Under the pieces are notes generated by a model. It searched no databases and was not told the DNA's origin. It saw only the letters and a list, made by a program, of their open reading frames with translations. The position numbers and the translations under genes were made by a program. From Pelotomaculum_B sp041645005 (GTDB lineage: Bacteria > Bacillota > Desulfotomaculia > Desulfotomaculales > Pelotomaculaceae): DNA of 16,948 bases. Positions 1 to 8,304 of this stretch are shown piece by piece. Position 1 is the first letter of the stretch; every line of letters starts with the position of its first letter. Location of the stretch: NCBI GenBank assembly GCA_041645005.1, contig JBAZQW010000017.1:1-16948 (forward strand). The letters are read 5' to 3'.

Positions 1-2
1 CC

Positions 3-539
3 GGGCTCACCAAGTATTATCCGTATAAACCGGATGAGGATGGCGTTCCTCCCATGGCTGATTTTTGTGAAGGGTTCCGCTATCATGTTACCGGGCTGGT
101 ACATGACGAAAGCGGCAGCCCCACCACTAAACCCGACCAGGCTGAGCTCTTGATTAAGCGTTTAACCAGCAAAGTCATGGATCATCTTGATGAAATAACC
201 ATGAGCGAATCCTTAATGACGGAAGACGCTGAAATTATCATAGTTGCCTGCGGAGCTGTCTCCCGTTCCGCCAGGCAAGCGGTTAAGCAAGCTAGGGCGG
301 AAGGAATAAAGGTCGGCCTTTTCCGCTTGATCACTATCTGGCCTTTTCCCGCCAAAGAAATAACAGCCCTCTCCCGCCAGGCCCGCGCCATAATTGTACC
401 GGAAATGAACCTGGGACAGCTAATAGGTGAGGTTGAGCGAGCCGTACGGAACGAGACGAAAGTTATGGGTGTCAACAGGGTTACTGGAGAAATGATAACT
501 CCTGACGAGATCCTGACCGCAATAAAATCAGAGATTTAG
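3..539 (+). CDS. korA: 2-oxoacid:ferredoxin oxidoreductase alpha subunit, C-terminal part (partial at left edge)
   Basis: This is the C-terminal part of the alpha subunit of a 2-oxoacid (probably 2-oxoglutarate) ferredoxin oxidoreductase, which decarboxylates a 2-oxoacid to an acyl-CoA and reduces ferredoxin. The reading frame is open to the left edge, so the internal ATG at 54 is not the start; codons from position 3 read GLTKYYPYKPDEDGVPPM, which fits the family. The residues that follow (GFRYHVTGLVHDESG) match the conserved 'YHVTG..HDE.G' stretch of alpha subunits. The last ~120 residues look like the family's C-terminal domain (AEIIIVACGAVSRSARQAV, then ITIWPFP and VPEMNLGQL). It is followed with no gap by korB. 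The choice of 2-oxoglutarate over another 2-oxoacid is inferred from overall similarity and subunit order, not from a specificity residue. Confidence 0.88.
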   Translation, partial: GLTKYYPYKPDEDGVPPMADFCEGFRYHVTGLVHDESGSPTTKPDQAELLIKRLTSKVMDHLDEITMSESLMTEDAEIIIVACGAVSRSARQAVKQARAEGIKVGLFRLITIWPFPAKEITALSRQARAIIVPEMNLGQLIGEVERAVRNETKVMGVNRVTGEMITPDEILTAIKSEI

Positions 540-548
540 GTGAACTAC

Positions 549-1376
549 ATGCAAGCAAACGCCGAAAAATACCTGCGCTTAGATAAAATGCCACATATCT
601 GGTGCCCCGGTTGCGGTAACGGTATCGTACTGGGCGCGCTGGTGCGCGCTTTTCACAAATTGGCCTACGACCAGGATAAGACCGTTATAGTTTCCGGGAT
701 CGGGTGCTCCTCCAGGGCTTCAGGTTACCTTGATTTCAATACTCTCCACTCTACCCACGGCAGAGCGCTCGCTTTTGCGACCGGGATTAAACTTGCCCGC
801 CCTGACGTTAATGTATTTGTAATAATGGGGGATGGCGACGCCAGTTCCATTGGCGGCAACCATTTAATACACGCCGCCAGGCGCAATATTGACCTGACCG
901 CGATTATATTTAACAACAGTATCTATGGTATGACCGGGGGACAGTATTCCCCGCTTACTCCGCAGGATAACCGCGCCACCACCGCGCCTTACGGCACTTT
1001 TGAGCGCCCTTTTGACCTGGTCGAGCTGGTCAAAGCGGCAGGGGCCACATATATAGCCAGAGGAACCACCTACCATTCAGCCATGCTGACCAAACTGATT
1101 ATAACCGGCGCCACCCATAAAGGATTCAGCGTTATTGAAGCTGTGACGGCCTGCCCGGTTTCTTACGGGCGCCGCAATAAAATGGGGGACGGCTACGACA
1201 TGCTGATGTGGCAGAAAGAGCATGGGGTTCCCATAGAAAAATCCAGGTACTTATCATTAGAAGAAATGAAGGGGAAATTCCTTATCGGAGAACTGCATAA
1301 GTCAGAGGCTCCTGAATACACCGAGGTTTATGAACAGTTAATAGATAAGGTTCGTGGAACAATTAAGGGGGAATGA
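549..1376 (+). CDS. korB: 2-oxoacid:ferredoxin oxidoreductase beta subunit (TPP-binding)
   Basis: This is the thiamine-pyrophosphate-binding beta subunit of the same oxidoreductase. It has the CPGCG motif near the N-terminus (Cys19, Cys22) and a TPP/Mg site with GDGD at 94-97 followed by FNNSIYGMTGGQ around 121-132, the usual GDG-x~26-NN spacing. Its ~275 residues are normal for the family. An in-frame GTG lies at 540, directly after the korA stop, but AGGTGA at 538-543 is well placed as a Shine-Dalgarno for the ATG at 549, so the ATG is preferred. The gene overlaps korC by ATGA at 1373-1376, which indicates translational coupling. Confidence 0.93.
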   Translation: MQANAEKYLRLDKMPHIWCPGCGNGIVLGALVRAFHKLAYDQDKTVIVSGIGCSSRASGYLDFNTLHSTHGRALAFATGIKLARPDVNVFVIMGDGDASSIGGNHLIHAARRNIDLTAIIFNNSIYGMTGGQYSPLTPQDNRATTAPYGTFERPFDLVELVKAAGATYIARGTTYHSAMLTKLIITGATHKGFSVIEAVTACPVSYGRRNKMGDGYDMLMWQKEHGVPIEKSRYLSLEEMKGKFLIGELHKSEAPEYTEVYEQLIDKVRGTIKGE

Positions 1377-1930
1377 TTGTTTTGTCTCAAACAAGTGAAA
1401 TCCTACTGAGCGGTACAGGCGGCCAGGGATTGATCATGGCGGGACTGATCCTCGCTGACGCGGTGATCAGGGATGGCAAGAACACTGTCCAGACCCAGTC
1501 ATACGGCCCGGAAGCCAGGGGTGGAGCGAGCAAGGCTGAGGTTATTATCAGTGATGAGGATATAGATTATCCTAAAGTTACCAAACCGGACGTCCTTCTG
1601 GCCATGAGCCAGGAAGCCCTGACGCGGTATATCGGCGAACTCGGCGAAGATAGTGTGCTTATGATTGACAGTACTTTTATTCAGGAAATACCCGCCACAA
1701 CAGCCAAGATATTTAAAATGCCATACACCAGGATTGCCAGAGAATCTCTTGGCAAAGAAATGGTGGCTAATATAATAGCGCTTGGAGCGCTTGCGGCCAT
1801 TTCAGGTGTTGTTTCAAAAGAGGCTTTAAAATCCGCCTTGCTATCCCGTATTCCCAAAGGAACCGAGGCCTTAAACCAAAAGGCGCTGGAAATTGGGTGG
1901 GAAAGCGCCCGAAAGGAAGCGGCAGCATAG
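1373..1930 (+). CDS. korC: 2-oxoacid:ferredoxin oxidoreductase gamma subunit
   Basis: This is the gamma subunit, which completes the alpha-beta-gamma set. The N-terminus carries the glycine-rich LLSGTGGQGLIMAG (residues 11-24) typical of the gamma domain, followed by QSYGPEARGGASKAEVIIS, the conserved 'YGPEaRGG' stretch. Length is 185 residues, normal for the family. The ATG overlaps the korB TGA, and AAGGGGGA just upstream is a good ribosome binding site. A delta (ferredoxin-like) subunit is not seen downstream; if present it would lie left of the window, before korA. The gene ends ~150 bases before a terminator candidate. Confidence 0.92.
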   Translation: MIVLSQTSEILLSGTGGQGLIMAGLILADAVIRDGKNTVQTQSYGPEARGGASKAEVIISDEDIDYPKVTKPDVLLAMSQEALTRYIGELGEDSVLMIDSTFIQEIPATTAKIFKMPYTRIARESLGKEMVANIIALGALAAISGVVSKEALKSALLSRIPKGTEALNQKALEIGWESARKEAAA

Positions 1931-2081
1931 CTGAAAGGCTGTATCTAACGCATGCATAAATTCTTTGCAAATACAATACAACTAACGGGTAAATTGGGCG
2001 CCACAGCTAAAAAGTCCGGATATTTGCTATAAATTCCGGGTTTAGTACGTTATTTGCACCGGTGGTTTCTAACAAATTAAT

Positions 2082-2108
2082 GCCCTTACGGGCTTTTTGT
2101 TTTTTATA
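2082..2108 (+). terminator. Probable intrinsic terminator after korABC
   Basis: GCCC (2082-2085), a four-base loop TTAC, and GGGC (2090-2093) form a short GC stem. It is followed by a T-rich run (TTTTTGTTTTTT). The stem is short, but its position between korC and the regulator on the same strand fits an intrinsic terminator. Confidence 0.6.
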
Positions 2109-2145
2109 TATATTATATGTGACAGGGACTTAGGAGTTGTTGAGT

Positions 2146-3930
2146 ATGTCAAGGCTTGCCCAGGTCAGTGATAAAGGCCAGAAAATTGCCGAAGCCATTG
2201 CTACCGTATTAAAGGTTGAGGTGGAAATTATTGATACCGACCTGGTGCGTGTGGCCGGAACCGGGATCGTAAGGAACGATGTCGGATCCCGTTTACTGCG
2301 CGGTCTGGTAAACAAGCATGTTCTCCAGACCGGCAGTCACATTTTCATCAGCGAAGCTGGCTTCCACCCTATTTGCTTGTCCTGCCCGCTCACCGGGCGC
2401 TGTTTTTACCGTGCCTCCATCGTCTATCCTATTACCGCTAATACGGAAGTAATCGGGACAATAAGCCTTATAGCCTTTGATGACGAACAAAAAGAGACCC
2501 TTACTAAGAACACCGATTCCCTGATTGAGTTCATCGGCCGCATGGCGGATCTGATCAGCAGCAAGGCTCTGGAGGGGGAGATCATGGCTGAGCGGATGGT
2601 TATGGTCAATCGCCTTGAGGCGGTGGTCGACGCCGTTTACGAAGGTGTTGTGGCAATCGACCACGAGGGTCTGTTTACTCATTTCAACCAGTCCGCAGAA
2701 AGACTGTTCGGCGCTAAAAAGGGAAACATAATCGGCAGGGATTCAAAACAAATACTGCCCTCACTGTCGGAAGTACTACAAGATGGCAAGGGCTTTAGCT
2801 CGCGGGAAGTATTTATAAGTTTTGAGGGGCGCAAACTGCACCTCCTGAGTACGGCCAGGCCAATAAAAACAGATGACATTATGGTCGCCGGGGTAGTGGC
2901 CACATTCCGCGATTTCAAAGAAACACAAAGGCTTGCTTATGAAATAATGAGCAACCAGGAAATGATTGATTTTGAAGACCTGGTTGGCACAAGCAGGTCA
3001 TTTGCTGAAGTTAAGGCCAAAGCCTTAAAAATATCCAGCGGCACTTCGACAATTTTAATTATGGGGGAAAGCGGCACCGGCAAGGAGGTTTTTGCCCGTG
3101 CTATCCATGCCGCGAGTCCGCACGGCCACAAACCTTTTGTATCAATCAACTGCGGGGCTATCCCGGAAAACCTGCTAGAAACCGAACTTTTCGGCTACGA
3201 TGAAGGAGCTTTTCCCGGCGCCCGCCGTGGCGGCAAACAGGGAAAATTTGAATTGGCCAACGGCGGGACTATCTTCTTGGATGAAATCGGCAACCTTTCC
3301 CTTTACCTGCAGGCAAAGCTTTTAAGATATTTGCAGGATCGCCGGATCGAAAGAGTGGGCGGGACCAGGATGATCCCGGTTGATGTACGGGTTATTGTGG
3401 CAACAAATAATGACCTGCAGGAGATGGTGCGAAAGAACCTCTTCCAGGATGAATTGTACTACCGCCTCAGTGTTATTCCCCTGATCATACCTCCTTTAAG
3501 AGAAAGACCGGAGGACATACCGTTATTATTAGAATTCTACATGAAAAGATTCGGCAAGCTCCTGAACAAAGATATTCAGGCTTTTAAAAGCGAGGCCTTA
3601 AAAGCCTGCGTCAAATACTACTGGCCGGGTAATGTCAGGGAGTTGGTTTACGCTGTGGAATATGCTATAAATCTTGAGGAAAACTCCCTGATATCTCTTG
3701 AAAGCCTGCCCCCCGAACTGCGTGAGGAAACGAAAAAAAGAACCAGGGACGGCATTGGGGGTGATGGACGGCTGCTGCAGTTGGCTCAACTTGAAAAGGA
3801 AGCAATTGCCACTGCCCTGGACAGGTATGGCTGGACTGACGAAGGGAAGATCAATGCCGCCCGTGCTCTGGGTATCAGCCGGGCTACCATCTACCGGAAG
3901 ATCCAGCGGTACGGCCTGAAGCCTGCGTGA
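2146..3930 (+). CDS. Sigma-54-dependent transcriptional activator (sensor-PAS-AAA+-Fis)
   Basis: This is an enhancer-binding protein that activates RNA polymerase carrying sigma-54. Residues ~1-150 form a ligand-sensing domain with a His74-Pro-x-Cys77-x2-Cys80-x5-Cys86 cluster, followed by a segment reading YPITANTEVIGTISLIAF. A PAS domain lies at ~155-265 and the AAA+ domain at ~275-510. The AAA+ domain has Walker A GESGTGK (307-313), Walker B TIFLDE (375-380) and YYWPGNVREL near 491-500. A Fis-type HTH ends the protein (AARALGISRATIYRKI). The sigma-54-contacting loop reads GAFPGA (354-359) instead of GAFTGA. A TTG at 2137 is in frame, but TAGGAG at 2131-2136 suits the ATG at 2146, giving 594 residues. 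The target operon is unknown: adjacency suggests korABC, but no convincing -24/-12 site was seen nearby. Confidence 0.9.
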   Translation: MSRLAQVSDKGQKIAEAIATVLKVEVEIIDTDLVRVAGTGIVRNDVGSRLLRGLVNKHVLQTGSHIFISEAGFHPICLSCPLTGRCFYRASIVYPITANTEVIGTISLIAFDDEQKETLTKNTDSLIEFIGRMADLISSKALEGEIMAERMVMVNRLEAVVDAVYEGVVAIDHEGLFTHFNQSAERLFGAKKGNIIGRDSKQILPSLSEVLQDGKGFSSREVFISFEGRKLHLLSTARPIKTDDIMVAGVVATFRDFKETQRLAYEIMSNQEMIDFEDLVGTSRSFAEVKAKALKISSGTSTILIMGESGTGKEVFARAIHAASPHGHKPFVSINCGAIPENLLETELFGYDEGAFPGARRGGKQGKFELANGGTIFLDEIGNLSLYLQAKLLRYLQDRRIERVGGTRMIPVDVRVIVATNNDLQEMVRKNLFQDELYYRLSVIPLIIPPLRERPEDIPLLLEFYMKRFGKLLNKDIQAFKSEALKACVKYYWPGNVRELVYAVEYAINLEENSLISLESLPPELREETKKRTRDGIGGDGRLLQLAQLEKEAIATALDRYGWTDEGKINAARALGISRATIYRKIQRYGLKPA

Positions 3931-3937
3931 TTAAAGA

Positions 3938-4054
3938 ATACAGTAGTCAGTAGTAAGTAGTCAATTTTTTAAGAATATAGGAATCAGAAGCTAGAATACA
4001 GAATATTTTTAAGTTCATTCTTTTGAATTCTGGCTTCTGTCTTCTGAATTCTTG
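3938..4054. repeat. Low-complexity TAGTCAG-type repeats and imperfect inverted repeat between convergent genes
   Basis: Between the activator and the ger operon, which converge here, the sequence is built of short degenerate repeats: variants of AGTAGTCAGTAGTAAGTAGTC, then AATCAGAAGCTAGAATACAGAAT. A second arm, GAATTCTGGCTTCTGTCTTC, continuing TGAATTC, is roughly the reverse complement of the first. The ~25-base imperfect stem could end transcription from both sides, but there is no clean T-run. No gene is visible in it. Confidence 0.5.
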
Positions 4055-4060
4055 CTTTTA

Positions 4061-4285
4061 TTATGGTTTTTTCAACCATTCCGCCATAGGTTTAAAAAGC
4101 GCCTCGATCGGTGCGTTGGGCTCGAACGGACGTATTCCGATTAACTGCGGGATGGAGAGGGCTATACCGATGGCCAGAAAAACTGAAAAAGCCGTCAGCT
4201 CCCGCCACATTTTCTTTTTAATCAGGCCGGGAACCTCAAGCCCGATAACCAGCACAAAACCCAGCAGCGCCAATACTATTAACAC
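4061..4285 (-). CDS. Small two-helix membrane protein of the ger operon (D-subunit-like)
   Basis: This 74-residue protein has two hydrophobic segments (about 1-19 and 30-50) separated by a short basic loop (KKKMWR). Its C-terminal tail is soluble and ends in KKP. It is the last gene of the gerA-gerB-gerC operon. Small two-helix 'D subunits' of about this size are known in several Bacillus ger operons, where they modulate the receptor's germinant response; this role is inferred from position, size and topology. The start is GTG, with AAGGAG about 9 bases upstream. The gap from gerC is about 30 bases. An unrelated small membrane protein remains possible. Confidence 0.7.
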   Translation of the reverse strand: MLIVLALLGFVLVIGLEVPGLIKKKMWRELTAFSVFLAIGIALSIPQLIGIRPFEPNAPIEALFKPMAEWLKKP

Positions 4286-4314
4286 CTTACTTGTCTCCTT
4301 TTAAATATAAGCTA

Positions 4315-5499
4315 TTATCTCTCGGTTCCTCTTTTGCCTATCAAACCGCTGCGTCTCAAATGAGCCTCCACCGTAAAGTCAACATAAGCGCCGGCGAACA
4401 CCTCATCCCACCTGTCTTCCAACTCCGGCCAAATTTTAGGGTACTTCCGGTGGAAAGCCACCCCGAAGTCGAATATGTCCACCCCGTATTCCCCCTGGGC
4501 CTTCTCCAGGGCGAGTCTCGCCTTCTCTTCTACTTTTCTGGATATTTCTTTTTCTATGGCCTTTCGCACATCACGTTCCGTAATATCCTCTGAGGACTGC
4601 TGCTCCAGCAAATCCCCTTCCACAACTATTTTCACAACAAACCATACCGATTCCCCGTCATAATACGGTTCCACTTCTGTGTGACCACGCATTATTTCGA
4701 CAGACATTTCCTTACCCTGGTCGGTCAGGGAGGGGAGGGTAATAACCCCCCTCAATATCTCACCCCTGAGCCAGAGCAGCCCCCTGGTTTCCGATTCGTC
4801 CAGCCACCCCACCAGCTTTTCCTCGCGGAATACGGCTGTCCCGGTAAGCGCCGCTCCCTCATGCTTGACCGATTTCTCCTTCTCCGTCCCCGGGGAAACT
4901 CCGCGCTCGACAATTTCAACCCTGGAAGCTATGGGGTTGCTCCCCTTGGTGGCCAGCATCACTTTAAAATCTTTAAAATTAACGGAATAGCCCGCTTTGG
5001 CCCTGGCTAAGTAACCGATGTCCTGTGCTGAACTATTCTCCAGTCTTGAAGTGGTTTCCAGTATATCTTTGGCCTGACCTTTGGCCACCAGGATCCATGT
5101 GATTTCCCGGGTCTGCGGCGAACGGGTGAAAAAATTCGTATACTGGCGCATTCCGTGACGGGCCGCTTCCTCCCCAAAAACCACAATTACGTTATGGGTC
5201 CAGTTAATGTGGCGGGAGATCCGCATCGCCAGTTTTCTCTGCACGTCAAGAATGGTGCTGCCTGTCTCTGAAATAACCCAGGTAGTGGGTTCCTTTGCCC
5301 CGGCACCCTCTCCGCCGGCGCCAGCTAAAGCGCCGGGTCTGGCCAGCTGTAGAGTTAACCGGACTTGACCGTCGGGGGTTCGATCAATCCCCGCCCCCAG
5401 GACAATGGCCAGTTCACTCATTTCTTTACGGCTCCAGCAGCCGCTTAAGATACCGGCCATAATTATCAACAAAGCTAAACAGGCCAGCAGTTTCCTCAA
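4315..5499 (-). CDS. gerC: Spore germination receptor lipoprotein, Ger(x)C family
   Basis: This is the C (lipoprotein) subunit of a GerA-type germinant receptor, attached to the outer face of the spore inner membrane. The reading frame extends further upstream, inside gerB, but the likely start is a TTG whose bases overlap the gerB stop codon (TTGA) and which follows GGGAGG. From there the protein has a signal peptide with lipobox ILSGC (Cys21), then WSRKEMSELAIVLGAGID, the conserved start of mature GerC proteins. It also has RQYTNFFTRSPQTREITWILVAKG and a C-terminal AQGEYGVDIFDFG segment. Length is 394 residues, typical for the family. The tight coupling with gerB supports joint expression. 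Confidence 0.92.
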   Translation of the reverse strand: MRKLLACLALLIIMAGILSGCWSRKEMSELAIVLGAGIDRTPDGQVRLTLQLARPGALAGAGGEGAGAKEPTTWVISETGSTILDVQRKLAMRISRHINWTHNVIVVFGEEAARHGMRQYTNFFTRSPQTREITWILVAKGQAKDILETTSRLENSSAQDIGYLARAKAGYSVNFKDFKVMLATKGSNPIASRVEIVERGVSPGTEKEKSVKHEGAALTGTAVFREEKLVGWLDESETRGLLWLRGEILRGVITLPSLTDQGKEMSVEIMRGHTEVEPYYDGESVWFVVKIVVEGDLLEQQSSEDITERDVRKAIEKEISRKVEEKARLALEKAQGEYGVDIFDFGVAFHRKYPKIWPELEDRWDEVFAGAYVDFTVEAHLRRSGLIGKRGTER

Positions 5500-6593
5500 T
5501 GTCGCGATCCTCCCTGTCCCCTGATCACTGCAACAATCAGCAAGAGGAGGGGAATACCCACAATAAATAAGGTCAGGGCATAAGGACCCCAAAACATGCC
5601 CAGGAAGGCAAACAAATCCAGAAGGCTGTCATGCGCCATAATCGAAAGGGCATAAATGATTACTCCTACCGGCAAAACCAGGGGCTTGTAGTCCTTTAGT
5701 TCCAGCCACTGGGCGCTGCCCAGTGCCGCCGCCCAATAAAAAACACTTATTTTCACGAGAACCCCGGCCACCCAGATGACCATAACAACAGGCTCCAGCC
5801 GTTCCAGGAAATTGGCCAGGTGGATCATCCTGACACCGTCCAAGCCCGGGAAAAGCCACGCGGCAGTGATCGGACCAAATATTGCTATGTCGACAAGTTG
5901 TGTAATGAGCATAAAAAACCCGGTAATTAGAGTGGCCGTTACGGCAATCCGGTAAGCTTCTTTTGCTTTGTTCAGGTAGGGAATAAGGACGGTCATGGTG
6001 ATGATCTCCCCTATCCAGGCAGCGGGCATGACGGCTCCTTTTACAACAGGCACGGCCCCGTGTTCAAAAACCGGCAGTATTTGTTTTATGTTCATTTCGG
6101 GGGCAGCTAAAATATTCAGGATGACAACCGACACCAAAATGAGTGGAAGAATAAGTTGATTTACCCGGCTGAACACCTCCAGGCCGTTGCGTACGGCATA
6201 AGCTGCTATAGCCATGATGAGCAGCATGAAAACACTTATCGGCGTTTCAGGCATGAAGGCGGCAACCAAAAGAGATCCATACTGCCGGAGGACTTCGGCG
6301 TTCATATGGATATACCACCAGATGTACAGGAAGGCGACAACCTTTCCCGGCCACCTGCCCAGGATTACCTCAGCAAACTGGAACAGGGTTTTTCCCGGAA
6401 AGCGAAGGCCAAGGCTTACCGCCAGCCAGGCGATAAGCAGCGCGACAAGAGTGGCCAGCAAAATAGAGATCCAGCCATCCTGCCTGGCCAAATGGGCGGT
6501 CACGGCAGCCACAAAAAGAAAGCCCGTAGGAAGAACCATGATCACCATTAATAAAATGGCCTGCTTACTGTCAATTTTGCCCACTTCAGGCAT
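5496..6593 (-). CDS. gerB: Spore germination receptor permease subunit, GerB family
   Basis: This is the B subunit of the germinant receptor, an integral membrane protein of the APC-type permease fold thought to bind the germinant. Its 365 residues are mostly hydrophobic with about ten membrane segments. The N-terminal ISSKQA-like segment (KIDSKQAILLMVIMVLPTGF) is typical of the family. Other family-like stretches are LRFPGKTLFQFAEVILG and NGLEVFSRVNQLILPLILVS. The ATG lies 15 bases after the gerA stop, with AAGGTGGTGA as ribosome binding site, and the stop overlaps the gerC start. The germinant cannot be read from the sequence. Confidence 0.93.
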   Translation of the reverse strand: MPEVGKIDSKQAILLMVIMVLPTGFLFVAAVTAHLARQDGWISILLATLVALLIAWLAVSLGLRFPGKTLFQFAEVILGRWPGKVVAFLYIWWYIHMNAEVLRQYGSLLVAAFMPETPISVFMLLIMAIAAYAVRNGLEVFSRVNQLILPLILVSVVILNILAAPEMNIKQILPVFEHGAVPVVKGAVMPAAWIGEIITMTVLIPYLNKAKEAYRIAVTATLITGFFMLITQLVDIAIFGPITAAWLFPGLDGVRMIHLANFLERLEPVVMVIWVAGVLVKISVFYWAAALGSAQWLELKDYKPLVLPVGVIIYALSIMAHDSLLDLFAFLGMFWGPYALTLFIVGIPLLLLIVAVIRGQGGSRH

Positions 6594-6608
6594 TGACGCT
6601 CACCACCT

Positions 6609-8270
6609 TCACTGTTTCCGCCCGGCTGGGGGCGGAGTTGGTTTAAGTCCCCCTGCTTCCCGCTGCGGGTTCGCCATGCCGATCAGCCGTGGACGGTGCA
6701 GCATGGCCCACCAGGGTACCCGTACGGCCACGTCTTTCAGGTCACCGGCGCTAAGCGGAGCCACCGGAGACAGGAAGGGAACGCCGAATGAGCGCAGAGT
6801 GGCCAGGTGCACCAGGATGGTAAGCACCCCGCAGATCACCCCGTAAAGCCCCAGGGTACCCGCCAGCACCAATAAGGGAAATCTTAATAGGCGGATGGAA
6901 ATGCTGGCGGAGTAACAATAAGCAAAGGAGGCGATGCCCGTCAGGGCCACCACGATGACCGTCCCGGCGCCTACAAGCCCGGCCCGCACGGCGGCCTCCC
7001 CGATGATCAGCGCTCCCACGATGCTGACCGCCTGGCCCACCTGGCGCGGCAGGCGGATGCCGGCTTCCCTCAGGATCTCAAAGGCGACTTCCATACCAAA
7101 TGCTTCGATAAAGGCCGGAAAGGGCACCACTTCCCGCTGGGCCGCCAGACTTAAAAGCAGGGCGGTGGGCAGCATCTCATGGTGGTAGGTAATAACGGCA
7201 ACGTACAGTGAAGGCGCTAAAAGCGAAAGAATGAGAGTGAACAGCCGGAGCAGCCTTGTCGCCGAGCTGATCGGCCACCGCTGGTAGTAGTCCTCCGGAG
7301 TCTGCAGGGACTCTACAAACAAAAGCGGCGCAGTCAACGCGTAGGGAGTGCCGTCCACCAGTATGGCCACCCGGCCTTCCAGCAACTGCGCCGCCACTCT
7401 GTCGGGACGCTCGGTGTGGTTAAGGGAACAAAAAGGGCTCCAGGGGTTGTCCTCGATCAGTTCCTCGATGTAACCGGTTTCCAGGATGGCATCAATTTTA
7501 ATTCTGTTTAGCCGTTCCTTGACCTCGGTAACCAGCTTATCGTTAACAATACCTTTGATGTAAACTACCGCCACATCGGTTTTAGTTACTTCCCCCAGCC
7601 TCATGGTTTCAATCTTTAAGTTGGGGTTTTTTATTTTTCGGCGGAGCAGGGATAAATTAACCCGTATGGTTTCGACAAAGGCCTCCCGGGGACCCCGCAC
7701 CACCATTTCCGTCTGGGATTCTTCTACTTTCCGGCTTTCCCAGCCCCTGGAGGCGTTGATGATTGCGCATGCGTGCCCGTCCACCAGCAAAACGGTATCA
7801 CCCGATAAAACGGCGTCAATGACTTTACCTAGATTATTTGTTTCCTCGACCTGTTGAACGGGTAAAAGCCTCTTTTTTATGAGCGTCAATGCCCGGGCCC
7901 TGGTGAATTCCTCGCCCTGCTCCACCAGCGGGGCGTCCAGCATCAGGCTGCGCATAATCTGGGAAGTGATCTGCATTTTATCAACCATGCCGTCCACATA
8001 GATAATGGCCAGCTTGATCCGCTCGTCCTGGGCAAAGTCAAACTCCCTGTAGACCACGTCGCTGCAATCACTCAAAATTTCCTTTATATGCAGCAGGTTG
8101 GCCTGCAGGTCGGCGCTTAAATCCTGGTTTTGCAGTTCCTGGTTAGAAAAAGCATTGTCGACTGCTTGATCCTGGGAACTGTTGTCCTTCCCTGAACTCG
8201 ATTTTCTCCGACCAAGCAATCGGGATCTGAGCGGTTTAATAAACCTTGCCAACTGATGGCCATCTCCCAT
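6609..8270 (-). CDS. gerA: Spore germination receptor A subunit, GerA family
   Basis: This is the A subunit of the germinant receptor; GerA-family proteins oligomerise into ion channels in the spore inner membrane. Residues ~50-330 form the cytoplasmic domain. It contains YREFDFAQDERIKLAIIYVDG, ending GMVDK, and later VAVVYIKGIVNDKLV and GRVAILVDGTPYALTAPLLF, all family hallmarks. Membrane segments cluster at ~340-505. The tail is proline-rich and basic. Length is 553 residues. The ATG at 8270 has no good Shine-Dalgarno; an in-frame TTG at 8252, preceded by GGGAG, is an alternative start that would remove six residues. It is the first gene of the operon, with a forespore-type promoter candidate about 35 bases upstream. 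Confidence 0.94.
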   Translation of the reverse strand: MGDGHQLARFIKPLRSRLLGRRKSSSGKDNSSQDQAVDNAFSNQELQNQDLSADLQANLLHIKEILSDCSDVVYREFDFAQDERIKLAIIYVDGMVDKMQITSQIMRSLMLDAPLVEQGEEFTRARALTLIKKRLLPVQQVEETNNLGKVIDAVLSGDTVLLVDGHACAIINASRGWESRKVEESQTEMVVRGPREAFVETIRVNLSLLRRKIKNPNLKIETMRLGEVTKTDVAVVYIKGIVNDKLVTEVKERLNRIKIDAILETGYIEELIEDNPWSPFCSLNHTERPDRVAAQLLEGRVAILVDGTPYALTAPLLFVESLQTPEDYYQRWPISSATRLLRLFTLILSLLAPSLYVAVITYHHEMLPTALLLSLAAQREVVPFPAFIEAFGMEVAFEILREAGIRLPRQVGQAVSIVGALIIGEAAVRAGLVGAGTVIVVALTGIASFAYCYSASISIRLLRFPLLVLAGTLGLYGVICGVLTILVHLATLRSFGVPFLSPVAPLSAGDLKDVAVRVPWWAMLHRPRLIGMANPQREAGGLKPTPPPAGRKQ

Positions 8271-8304
8271 AATATAAAAAATTATTAATATTCACCGACT
8301 TGTG

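Noticed and set aside
1931..2136. A sigma-54 (-24/-12) promoter before the regulator
   Set aside because: GG and GC pairs occur, but none has the required spacing or a TGGCAC-N5-TTGCA-like context.
2293..2682. Minus-strand open frame of 129 codons inside the sigma-54 activator
   Set aside because: It is a shadow of the sensor/PAS coding region, with no start signal.
2982..3004. TTGGCACAAGCAGGTCATTT as a sigma-54 site
   Set aside because: The spacing between GGCAC and TTGC is too long, and it lies inside the activator coding sequence.
4681..5010. Plus-strand open frame of 109 codons inside gerC
   Set aside because: It is antisense to the lipoprotein gene and has no ribosome binding site or family match.
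6156..6846. Long plus-strand open frames (131 and 210 codons) across gerB and gerA
   Set aside because: They run antisense through well-supported ger genes, have arginine/proline/serine-rich compositions typical of shadow frames and match no family.
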